The notes beneath the pieces were generated by a model, which saw only the letters and a list, made by a program, of their open reading frames with translations, was not told the DNA's origin and did no database searches. Positions 9,952 to 16,850 of a stretch of DNA of 64,000 nt are shown piece by piece. The stretch is taken from positions 52,841 to 116,840 of the IMG/VR virus record IMGVR_UViG_3300025133_008097. The stretch is one strand, 5' to 3'. Both the position numbers and the translations under genes were made by a program. Position 1 is the stretch's first letter; the number at the start of each line of letters is the position of its first letter. The DNA comes from a virus.

Positions 9952-10905
9952 ATGGGATTCTTGCAAAACGATGGCGACATCATCTTAGATGCCGTCTTAA
10001 CTGATACCGGAAGGATGAGGCTCGCCAAAGGCGATGGGAGCTTCAAAATTTCTAAGTTCGCCTTGGGCGACGACGAAATTAATTATAGCTTGTATGATAA
10101 GAACAACACTAGCGGTTCGGCATACTATGATTTAACAATTTTACAAACGCCAGTGTTGGAGGCATTTACGAACAATACCTCAACCATGAAGTCGAAATTA
10201 GTTTCAATTAATAGAAATGATATTTTATATCTTCCTGTGTTGGAACTTTATACTACTGCAGGGAAGGGTTCTGCTAAGAATGCGAACGGCACCTTCAATG
10301 TCGCTGTTGATAAAAACACCGTGGATACTCTCGTGACGCCAGGTACCGGTATCCTAAATGGATTTAAGCCCAACGATGATGCTTCCCGAATAGAAGTCCA
10401 CCAGGGGCTCGATACAACCGAACTCTCCAACGAAGAGCCTCTCTCTCGTGACTTGGTCGAGGTTGCCTACATTGTTGAAATTGACAATAGGTTTGGAGCT
10501 ATTTTTCCACCGCCTGGCGGAGTCTCTAGTAATGTGCTAGAAACAGACACCCAAAGCCCTGCGGCAACACCATCATTTATTGATGATGATAACATTGCGT
10601 CTTATTATTTTACTTTACGCAACACCAATGGCTTTGTATCTAACCTAGGCGGCACCGAAGACTCCTCCATCGCCGGTCCCCGCGGCACAAAACTAGGATT
10701 GAGAATTATGTCGAGTCTCGAATTGCGAACCAGTGACTATTTGTTTACCCAGCTTGGTACACTAGCAACATCGGCTCTCACCAACGATGCCGGGACGAAT
10801 CTCAGTTCCGCCAATTATCGATTCATTGACACAAGCGTTCGTATAACGGGCGTTAACACAGGGTATAGGATTGACATTCCAGTTCGGTTTGTAAGATCGG
10901 TATAG
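9952..10905 (+). CDS. virion protein with N-terminal LT..GR..LA.G module
   Basis: A 317-residue protein behind a strong Shine-Dalgarno (AGAGGAGAGG). The first 45 residues contain ILDAVLTDTGRMRLAKGDG followed by A-L-G-D-D-E-I-N-Y, a module widespread in phage structural clusters and also present, diverged, in the 1870 gene. The remainder is Ser/Thr/Asn-rich and beta-like. It is placed between an FN3-like protein and a paralogous pair of beta-rich proteins, so it is probably a tail or baseplate surface component. Confidence 0.65.
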   Translation: MGFLQNDGDIILDAVLTDTGRMRLAKGDGSFKISKFALGDDEINYSLYDKNNTSGSAYYDLTILQTPVLEAFTNNTSTMKSKLVSINRNDILYLPVLELYTTAGKGSAKNANGTFNVAVDKNTVDTLVTPGTGILNGFKPNDDASRIEVHQGLDTTELSNEEPLSRDLVEVAYIVEIDNRFGAIFPPPGGVSSNVLETDTQSPAATPSFIDDDNIASYYFTLRNTNGFVSNLGGTEDSSIAGPRGTKLGLRIMSSLELRTSDYLFTQLGTLATSALTNDAGTNLSSANYRFIDTSVRITGVNTGYRIDIPVRFVRSV

Positions 10906-10920
10906 GAAGAAGGATAAACC

Positions 10921-12066
10921 ATGGCCACCACATTTAAATCTCTACGTTCGAAAGACGTTGTTTCCACTCGGACGATGCTTCACGAAGCGATCCCGGTTAC
11001 GGGAACGATTGTTTCCGGAACGTACAATGATCTAAACATCAAAAACTATGCTCACGGAATATTCCAGTCAGTTTTTGATTACCCATACTTAAGTTCGTCG
11101 GCGAATCATATTTTTGATATCACCGCTGGCTACTCGAATGGCTCCGCGTGTTCTGCCTCGAACAACACTCAGAATTCTAAAAAGGTTAATATTTATAATG
11201 AGTTGGCCCAGATTTTAGTCGGGTTTGACGAAACCGGATCTGTGAGAAAGTTTGATGAAGATGGTGATCTTACTGGCGGCACGAAGCTCCGCGAGTGTTA
11301 CTTTCTTAATTTTTCGCGGCTTCTTCAAAAAGATGAGATCAAGAAAGGAAGTTTTACTCTGGAGCTGGGAACAAGCGCCTCAGCTAATTCCTTTGCAACG
11401 CGTATCATGTTGCAAGATGTGAGTGCGTCCGATCAATATAAAGTTAACTCCCCCGCCGGCGAATACGGAATTCTTTATGCCAACAACTCTGCCGGATCTA
11501 CATTGAAGAATCCTGCTGCCACGACTACATCTATCAAGGCCGGCCTGATTTTTTATCAAGCCGGAATCGTGGCAATTACCGCTTCCCTGTTTTCAGGCTC
11601 TGTAGAAGGTAGCGCGCATGCGACCGGCCTGGACGATCCGGGCCTGTTATCTCAGTCTCTTACTGGTGTACACCTATCTCCAAACTATACGGCGGACGAT
11701 CTTCCTTTAGTGAGTGGCTCCAACCCGATCCAGTCAGTTTTAAGTGGCGCTGCCATCTCAGGCAATTGTGATGTTCTGCGTCGCAGGATTTACAACATTC
11801 AGTTTAATAATACTACAGAGCTTAATTCAACCATTTACTTCTGTCGTGCAAATCATAATGAGTTCAACTATTCGGCGAATCCTACATATTTAAGCGCCAG
11901 TAAATTGGTTGTTAAGAATAACTCTCAAGACACCCCGGTTTCTTATGCTACTTCGGTTGGGCTTTATTCGCCCGATAACGAGTTAATGGCAGTTGCAAAA
12001 CTGTCGGAACCAATGAAGAAGGACCCGTCTAATGAATTCACGGTTCGGGTACGGTTGGATTATTAG
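10921..12066 (+). CDS. beta-rich virion protein, paralogue of next gene
   Basis: A 381-residue Ser/Ala/Asn-rich protein. Its last 90 residues match those of the following gene in pattern: an F-N-Y-S-A-N-P-T-Y-L motif, a strand ending in V-G-L-Y-S-P-D-N-E-L-M-A-V-A-K, then P-M-K-K-D and a final R-V-R-L-D-Y. This C-terminal pattern is one I associate with virion proteins of large marine myoviruses. The start at 10921 lies behind GAAGAAGGAT. Likely a peripheral tail or baseplate component; the exact role is unknown. Confidence 0.6.
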   Translation: MATTFKSLRSKDVVSTRTMLHEAIPVTGTIVSGTYNDLNIKNYAHGIFQSVFDYPYLSSSANHIFDITAGYSNGSACSASNNTQNSKKVNIYNELAQILVGFDETGSVRKFDEDGDLTGGTKLRECYFLNFSRLLQKDEIKKGSFTLELGTSASANSFATRIMLQDVSASDQYKVNSPAGEYGILYANNSAGSTLKNPAATTTSIKAGLIFYQAGIVAITASLFSGSVEGSAHATGLDDPGLLSQSLTGVHLSPNYTADDLPLVSGSNPIQSVLSGAAISGNCDVLRRRIYNIQFNNTTELNSTIYFCRANHNEFNYSANPTYLSASKLVVKNNSQDTPVSYATSVGLYSPDNELMAVAKLSEPMKKDPSNEFTVRVRLDY

Positions 12067-12074
12067 GACATGGC

Positions 12075-13337
12075 ATGCCCCACTTCTTTCGTAAGTTTCG
12101 CCGTAGCGATGTTTACATTAATACGATAAAGACTTACCCTGAAGTAAAGTTTTCAATTTATGGGGGAGCCGCTTATTACAATAATGCACCCATAGTCTCG
12201 GGGGCCTTCACAGGGTCGGTGTTATTAAGCAACCCTTCCGGCGCAATCAGCCTCTACGAAATGAATGTAGATCGTTTTGAGACCGAAGGTCAGGCGTTTG
12301 GTCCCAACAATGTAGAAAATAATAATTTAGTTCGACCATGGGTTTCTAAGGACGGCTCTAGAATGGCCTTCCGAACTACTACGAAAGCTGGTTTTAATGC
12401 CGCAAGCGTGGGGGACATTATGTATTCCACTTTTCCTCTTACTGCTTCTATTAAAAAAGACTTTTATGCCTCCTCTGATGCGAGAAGCGTCGCGCCGTCA
12501 TTTACCAAGAGCGGCGGAACCGGAATCGCGGTTTCTGCTAATGGGTCCGTTACTCGAATCCTAGCCCTTAAAAATACGATTAATTATTACAACTATGTTA
12601 ATCCTGAATTCACTTACTCCAATACAGCACGAAATTTCGATAGTGTAGATGTTGGCCTCATTAGTGTTCCAAGTATTTTTTATGGCAGCAGGTTTAAGAA
12701 AGGCACTATAAATCTTAAGTTTTATTATACGGGCTCTTTGTTTGCTCAAGCCCGCGATACTGCGCAAAATGGAGTGTTGTATGAAACAATGGGCCCCCGG
12801 ACGGGAAGCCCAATTGGTTTGGTTCTCTATCGTGAGGGAATGATTATATTGACAGGAGCATATGACCTGGCCTCAGGCGGCGAGACAGATCTTTACCAAG
12901 GCGCCACCGCCGGCCAGAAGAGTCCCAAGTGGGTTTACTTTGGGGCAGGCGCCCAACAAGCCGGCGTCTCTCCTCCCTACTCTTCTTTCTTAATGGAAAT
13001 GAGCGGTACGGCGGATGTGCAGACCGTTACAATGTTCGCGACAGCACCCAAAGGACAGCTAAATCACTCAAATAATCCTAGTTATGTTCAGTTTTCAACC
13101 GCGAGTCATGTTACTACTGGGTCGCATGCTTATCTTCAAGACCAGAAAAGAGTCATTAAAAATATTGTGTCCTCCTCCTATATCACCCCAACCGCCTCCT
13201 TTCAAAAAACAACGTATATTTCAAAAATTGGAATTTACGACGAGAACGAAAACTTGATCGCAATTGCAAAGCCGGCCACCCCGATTAAAAAAGAAGCAGA
13301 CCGCGATTTTACGTTTAAGCTAAAAATAGATATATAA
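12075..13337 (+). CDS. beta-rich virion protein, paralogue of previous gene
   Basis: A 420-residue protein whose C-terminus mirrors the upstream gene (N-H-S-N-N-P-S-Y, then I-G-I-Y-D-E-N-E-N-L-I-A-I-A-K, P-I-K-K, and a final K-L-K-I-D-I). The central regions differ more, with A-G-I-V-A-I-T in the upstream protein against E-G-M-I-I-L-T here in the same context. An old tandem duplication is the simplest explanation. It is the last structural gene of the first block; a promoter-like element and a switch to DNA metabolism genes follow. Confidence 0.6.
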   Translation: MPHFFRKFRRSDVYINTIKTYPEVKFSIYGGAAYYNNAPIVSGAFTGSVLLSNPSGAISLYEMNVDRFETEGQAFGPNNVENNNLVRPWVSKDGSRMAFRTTTKAGFNAASVGDIMYSTFPLTASIKKDFYASSDARSVAPSFTKSGGTGIAVSANGSVTRILALKNTINYYNYVNPEFTYSNTARNFDSVDVGLISVPSIFYGSRFKKGTINLKFYYTGSLFAQARDTAQNGVLYETMGPRTGSPIGLVLYREGMIILTGAYDLASGGETDLYQGATAGQKSPKWVYFGAGAQQAGVSPPYSSFLMEMSGTADVQTVTMFATAPKGQLNHSNNPSYVQFSTASHVTTGSHAYLQDQKRVIKNIVSSSYITPTASFQKTTYISKIGIYDENENLIAIAKPATPIKKEADRDFTFKLKIDI

Positions 13338-13352
13338 ACCTTGTCGTAGTTT

Positions 13353-13361
13353 TGGTACAAT
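13353..13361 (+). promoter_or_regulatory. extended -10 promoter element (TGgTACAAT)
   Basis: TGgTACAAT lies in the 30-base gap between the structural block and the RuvC-like gene. There is no convincing -35 hexamer, as expected for extended -10 promoters. The predicted start of transcription falls at about 13368, which is the A of the RuvC ATG, so the message would be leaderless. The call rests on sequence pattern only. Confidence 0.4.
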
Positions 13362-13367
13362 GACTCT

Positions 13368-13901
13368 ATGATTTTAGGACTCGACATATCCACTAGTATA
13401 ACTGGTTACACCATATTAGACCATGAAGGCAACATCGTCGCCTGTGATCACATTGATTTACGCAAAGAGAAGAATTTCTTTAAGAAGGTGCGGACTATAA
13501 ATTCACGCCTAGAGACGATAGCCCATGCATATGAGGTAGAACAGGTCTACATTGAGCAATCGCTCCAGTCTTTCCGCTCCGGTTTTTCATCAGCCCAAAC
13601 CCTCTCCTTGCTTTCAAAAATTAATGGCATTGTCTCGTGGTTATGTTATAATATGTTTTATGGCGAACCCAAGTACTTAGCCGCCACTTCTGCTCGCAAA
13701 CTATGTGGGATCAAAATCCCTCGCGGCCAGAAAGCAAAAAAGGTTTCATTACAGTTTGTACTTGACAACGTGCCTGGTTTTGAGATAGAATATACAAGAC
13801 ATGGAAATCCAAAGGCTGGTTATGCCGACCGGTCGGATAGCTATGTTATTGCAAGGGCAGGCTGGATCCGTGAAAGAGAAGAAGCTAAAGATACTGACTA
13901 A
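13368..13901 (+). CDS. RuvC-like Holliday junction resolvase
   Basis: A 177-residue protein with the RNase H-like fold of RuvC nucleases. The first strand MILGLDISTSITGYT carries the first catalytic aspartate (D6). The second acid is in VYIEQSL (E63), and the C-terminal acidic pair is in GYADRSDSYVIA (D154, D157). RuvC-family enzymes cut four-way DNA junctions with two metal ions; in phages they resolve replication and recombination intermediates before packaging. T4 itself uses the unrelated endonuclease VII. The gene opens the DNA metabolism block and overlaps the primase gene by 32 bases. Confidence 0.85.
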   Translation: MILGLDISTSITGYTILDHEGNIVACDHIDLRKEKNFFKKVRTINSRLETIAHAYEVEQVYIEQSLQSFRSGFSSAQTLSLLSKINGIVSWLCYNMFYGEPKYLAATSARKLCGIKIPRGQKAKKVSLQFVLDNVPGFEIEYTRHGNPKAGYADRSDSYVIARAGWIREREEAKDTD

Positions 13902-14805
13902 TGTGTTGGGGACCGGCTACCGGACCAACAATGAATATCTTTTTAAATGCCCCTACTGCGAACATCACAAGCGCAAATTCTCTGTAAATCTAGATAAGGG
14001 CTACTATAAATGCTGGGTGTGCGACACCCGTGGCAAGAATATCTATCGTGTTGTTCGCCGTTTTGGCACGAACCACGACAAGTCGCAATGGCGAGATTTC
14101 ACTTCTGAGATTGATTTTGATCAACTCGAAGATTTATTCGGCGAGAAAATAGAAGAAAAACAGATACTTGAGATGCCCGAAGGGTTTATCTCTCTCGCAA
14201 ACAGAGAGATGCCACCTACCGGCTTTGCTGCAATGAACTACCTACGCCATCGCGGCATCACTAAGCAAGACATTGTTTGGTGGAAGATGGGATACTGCAC
14301 CAAGGGAGAATACGAGGGCAGAATCATAATTCCATCGTTCGATGATGAAGGAGACTTGAGCTATTTTGTATCCCGATCTTATGATCGATCCTATTATCCT
14401 AAGTATAAGAACCCTCCGGCAAGCCGTAATATTATATTCAACGATTTGTTTGTGGATTGGAGTTCGGACATTATCCTGGTCGAAGGGATTTTTGATGCGA
14501 TTAATGCAGGCCGTAATGCGGTCCCTATTCTTGGCTCTACATTAAATCAGAACTCTGTCCTGCTTCGTAAGATCGTTAAAGAGGACGCTGGAGTGTATGT
14601 TGCACTCGATCCCGACGCCACAAAGAAAGAGCTTGAGATTATAAAGACTTTGTTGGATTTTGATATTGAGGTTTGGAAGGTAAATATCGGCGACAACGAG
14701 GATGTTGGCTCGATGAAAAAGGAACAATTCCAGAAATGCTTGGAAAATGCGACCCTTATCACTCCAGACAACTATTTATTGTTGACACTTGCCATGTCTG
14801 TCTAG
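13870..14805 (+). CDS. DNA primase, zinc-ribbon plus TOPRIM
   Basis: I chose the GTG at 13870 (311 residues) because homology-like sequence begins there; the frame is open back to an ATG at 13801 inside the RuvC gene, but that extension looks non-coding. The N-terminal zinc ribbon has C27-x2-C30 and C48-x2-C51. The TOPRIM part shows DIILVEGIFDAINAG (E205) and ALDPDA (D247, D249), the metal-binding acids of DnaG-type primases. There is no helicase domain, so it should make RNA primers and need a separate helicase. It is translationally coupled to the resolvase. The zinc-binding and TOPRIM residues look intact. Confidence 0.85.
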   Translation: MKEKKLKILTNVLGTGYRTNNEYLFKCPYCEHHKRKFSVNLDKGYYKCWVCDTRGKNIYRVVRRFGTNHDKSQWRDFTSEIDFDQLEDLFGEKIEEKQILEMPEGFISLANREMPPTGFAAMNYLRHRGITKQDIVWWKMGYCTKGEYEGRIIIPSFDDEGDLSYFVSRSYDRSYYPKYKNPPASRNIIFNDLFVDWSSDIILVEGIFDAINAGRNAVPILGSTLNQNSVLLRKIVKEDAGVYVALDPDATKKELEIIKTLLDFDIEVWKVNIGDNEDVGSMKKEQFQKCLENATLITPDNYLLLTLAMSV

Positions 14806-14812
14806 GAGCCCA

Positions 14813-15178
14813 ATGAAACTAATAATGGAAAACTGGAAGAAGTTTTTGTCTGAGAGAGTAGAATTAGAAGATCTGCCCATCGGACCACAGCCTCTTCGGT
14901 TGCACAAAGAAGCCAATGCCCAGATTATTTTGGCTAAGGATAATCCGGGTCTTTTTGACCGGTCAAACGATCAATTTTGGTCCGAGGATCCCGGGAAGAT
15001 CGAGTACTATAAAGAAAGGGGCCGGGACATCACCCAAGACGACATCGACCGCGGCTTCTTCCGCGGGTGGAATGACGAACTAACGGTTGTAAATCAGGAT
15101 GGCGAGATAGTGGTGGGTAGCATCGAAAGCGAGTATGCTGACCTCGACCTCATCGTCGTAGCGCCGGCGCCCCAGTAA
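14813..15178 (+). CDS. small protein with putative capsid-targeting N-terminus
   Basis: The ATG at 14813 follows TAGGAGccca; an in-frame ATG at 14789 lies inside the primase gene and lacks a binding site. The product is 121 residues and starts MKLIMENWKKFLSE. This resembles the capsid-targeting sequence of T4 internal proteins (MKTYQEFIAE) and ends in L-x-E at residue 14, a consensus cut site for gp21-type prohead proteases. The remainder is acidic, with no known domain. It is the first of five consecutive small genes of this type. Internal head protein is an inference. Confidence 0.6.
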   Translation: MKLIMENWKKFLSERVELEDLPIGPQPLRLHKEANAQIILAKDNPGLFDRSNDQFWSEDPGKIEYYKERGRDITQDDIDRGFFRGWNDELTVVNQDGEIVVGSIESEYADLDLIVVAPAPQ

Positions 15179-15180
15179 AA

Positions 15181-15675
15181 ATGAAAATCTCAACTGCCCG
15201 CTTAAAGCAAATCATCCACGAGGAACTCTTTTATCGAGAGTTTCATCGCAAGACAGAACAACTCACGGAAGTAGAGTCAGAAAAACAGCGCCGTTATATG
15301 TGCGCAATGAAGGATTCGGACGACCGCCCGGAAGGCCTCTCGAAAGCAGAAGCAGAAGAAATGTGCACCGGACCAATGAAAGAAGCCAACCCGGCCCATC
15401 CGCGGGGATGGGAGCCACTCCCTCGTGGAGGCGACCCCGCGGCAAAGTTCCTTCAGAAGCTCAAGGCGGAAAAAGCAGCGATTGCGGCTGCAGCTGAGAG
15501 AAAAAAAAGAGGAGAAGCCTCGACACCAGCTAGCACCACCAATCTCAAGCGCTTTGATCGCGCCGCTCCTGAAGAAAAAGATCCGGAAAATGTTGGACTT
15601 GATACGCTGGAGATGACGGAAAAAGAGTATGAACAGTGGCGCGCCCGAGGATTCTTCGATAAGGATAAGTTTTAA
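15181..15675 (+). CDS. small protein with shared 14-residue N-terminus
   Basis: A 164-residue protein beginning MKISTARLKQIIHEEL; I-H-E at 12-14 fits the [L/I]-x-E prohead protease consensus. Residues about 38-65 (R-R-Y-M-C-A-M-K, then R-P-E-G-L-S-K-A-E-A-E-E-M-C) hold two cysteines in a motif I associate with small marine phage proteins of unknown function. The rest is charged and probably disordered or helical. It lies two bases after the previous stop with no clear binding site of its own, so it is probably coupled. Inferred to be a packaged internal protein. Confidence 0.6.
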   Translation: MKISTARLKQIIHEELFYREFHRKTEQLTEVESEKQRRYMCAMKDSDDRPEGLSKAEAEEMCTGPMKEANPAHPRGWEPLPRGGDPAAKFLQKLKAEKAAIAAAAERKKRGEASTPASTTNLKRFDRAAPEEKDPENVGLDTLEMTEKEYEQWRARGFFDKDKF

Positions 15676-15689
15676 AAGGAACAAATAAA

Positions 15690-16037
15690 ATGAAAATCAC
15701 CAAACAAAGACTAAAAGAGATTATCAAGGAAGAGCTTAATGAAGCCTCCAACCCGGAATGGGAGTCGGCCGACAAGATCCTCAGAGGTCTAGTATATCTG
15801 GCACAGGACCTAGAGGACAGCTCCAACGCTGACCCAGCAGGGCTTGCATTCGCAATCGTCGGAAAACTCCGCGAAGCCGTTGATGCTATGGAGCGACGCT
15901 TAAACGAGAAGTTTGCAGAGGTAGAAGACGAGGTTTCGGACGAAGAGGCTCTGGTACTCAAAGGGCCCCAGTTCGATCCACTTGGAGACTCTCTCCCTGC
16001 GCGCCGCCAGCGAGCATCAGTCCGGGGTCGGAAATAA
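15690..16037 (+). CDS. small protein with shared 14-residue N-terminus
   Basis: A 115-residue protein beginning MKITKQRLKEIIKEEL, with I-K-E at 12-14, behind an AAGGA binding site. After the N-terminus comes an unrelated helical region (residues 20-80) that includes A-M-E-R-R-L-N-E-K. The first 48 bases are almost identical to those of the next gene (three mismatches), although the rest of the two genes is unrelated. The stop and the next start overlap (TAATGA). No known domain. Inferred internal head protein. Confidence 0.6.
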   Translation: MKITKQRLKEIIKEELNEASNPEWESADKILRGLVYLAQDLEDSSNADPAGLAFAIVGKLREAVDAMERRLNEKFAEVEDEVSDEEALVLKGPQFDPLGDSLPARRQRASVRGRK

Positions 16038-16084
16038 TGAAAATCACCAAGCAAAGACTTAAAGAGATCATCAAGGAAGAGCTT
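15690..16084 (+). repeat. duplicated 48-bp 5' coding module (two copies)
   Basis: Bases 15690-15737 and 16037-16084 are 45 of 48 identical and encode the same 16 residues. Identity stops where the mature parts of the two proteins begin. This looks like recent duplication or exchange of a 5' module rather than duplication of whole genes. Confidence 0.8.
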
Positions 16085-16507
16085 TCCACAGTTCGCGAGA
16101 GCGACTGGTATGATGACGAAAACGAGACCCGCGCCGACAGGAAGTATGCCGACCGCGACGCCGGATTGGGAGATCTCCAGTCGGACGAAAAGTTCACAGG
16201 CGGTTCCCCCGAAGAACGGCTGCTCACGCTTATGAGAGCAAGAGAGGTTCTTGCGGCAATGAGTGAGGAAGATTTGGAAGAACTCAGTCTTAGCCTCGAC
16301 GGCGAAACTACCAGATGGCTTCAACACCTCCTCGCCAACCCGATGTATGCCCCCATGGAGGAGAAGTTCGAACGAAGGCGCTACGGCCAGTCCGCGAAAA
16401 AACCAAAGCCGAAGACCCCACGTGACGAGAAAAATCTGTCACAGCGTGAAAAAGATGCGCTCAATAGCGCCACCGGCAAGAAGAACCAAGGCCGCGGAGG
16501 CTACTAA
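16037..16507 (+). CDS. small protein with shared 14-residue N-terminus
   Basis: A 156-residue protein with the same first 16 residues as the preceding gene, MKITKQRLKEIIKEEL. The following region is acidic and disordered-looking, then comes a helical stretch (residues 60-95) and a Lys-rich tail ending in GRGGY. The start overlaps the previous stop. A 260-codon open frame on the opposite strand covers much of this and the previous gene but is a composition shadow. No enzymatic motif. The N-terminus suggests targeting to the prohead. Confidence 0.6.
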   Translation: MKITKQRLKEIIKEELSTVRESDWYDDENETRADRKYADRDAGLGDLQSDEKFTGGSPEERLLTLMRAREVLAAMSEEDLEELSLSLDGETTRWLQHLLANPMYAPMEEKFERRRYGQSAKKPKPKTPRDEKNLSQREKDALNSATGKKNQGRGGY

Positions 16508-16508
16508 A

Positions 16509-16787
16509 ATGAAGATTTCAAAAGCAAAGCTACGACAGATCATCAAGGAAGAGTTGGGAACTCTGCGGGAGGAAGACCCAGCGGAGGAAACAGCGCTTAA
16601 TAGTCCGCGGCAGGCTGGTAGGGAGTGGGCTATTAAGAATCTTCGCGTCGCCATCAACCGCGCTGCGGGAGCCGGACTGAGCAATGACGAAATCCGCAAG
16701 GTCATAGAGGATAAGATAGAGAGCGGCACCGAGCACGGACGCTTCACATCTACCGGACCTTGGGCTCCGGAATATAGGGATAAATAA
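16509..16787 (+). CDS. small protein with shared 14-residue N-terminus
   Basis: A 92-residue protein beginning MKISKAKLRQIIKEEL, with I-K-E at 12-14. The ATG at 16509 is one base after the previous stop; the longer open frame from 16263 overlaps the upstream gene and is not used. The rest is a short helical domain (W-A-I-K-N-L-R-V-A-I-N, then N-D-E-I-R-K-V-I-E-D-K-I) that could bind nucleic acid or protein; nothing in it is diagnostic. It is the last of the five tandem genes and ends just before a sigma-70 promoter. Confidence 0.6.
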   Translation: MKISKAKLRQIIKEELGTLREEDPAEETALNSPRQAGREWAIKNLRVAINRAAGAGLSNDEIRKVIEDKIESGTEHGRFTSTGPWAPEYRDK

Positions 16788-16796
16788 AAATAACAC

Positions 16797-16839
16797 TTGA
16801 CACCACCTCCCCATCCTGTATACTAGTATCATAGACTAG
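16797..16839 (+). promoter_or_regulatory. sigma-70 promoter with overlapping inverted repeat
   Basis: TTGACA (16797-16802), a 16-base spacer, and TATACT (16819-16824). The spacer is one base shorter than the usual 17; otherwise this is a near-consensus host promoter. Transcription should start near 16831. The inverted repeat CTAGT (16823-16827) / ACTAG (16835-16839) overlaps the -10 end and the start point, where an operator would lie. It drives the Mre11-Rad50 fusion gene, whose GTG start is 20 bases downstream of the predicted start point. Confidence 0.75.
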
Positions 16840-16850
16840 GGGATAACTAC

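Noticed and set aside
13801-13869. Longer primase starting at ATG 13801
   Set aside because: The extra 23 residues overlap the RuvC active-site region and look non-coding. The GTG at 13870 begins the primase-like sequence.
15545-16327. A 260-codon open frame on the minus strand
   Set aside because: It lies antisense to two plus-strand genes that have coupled starts and a conserved N-terminal motif. It is a composition shadow.
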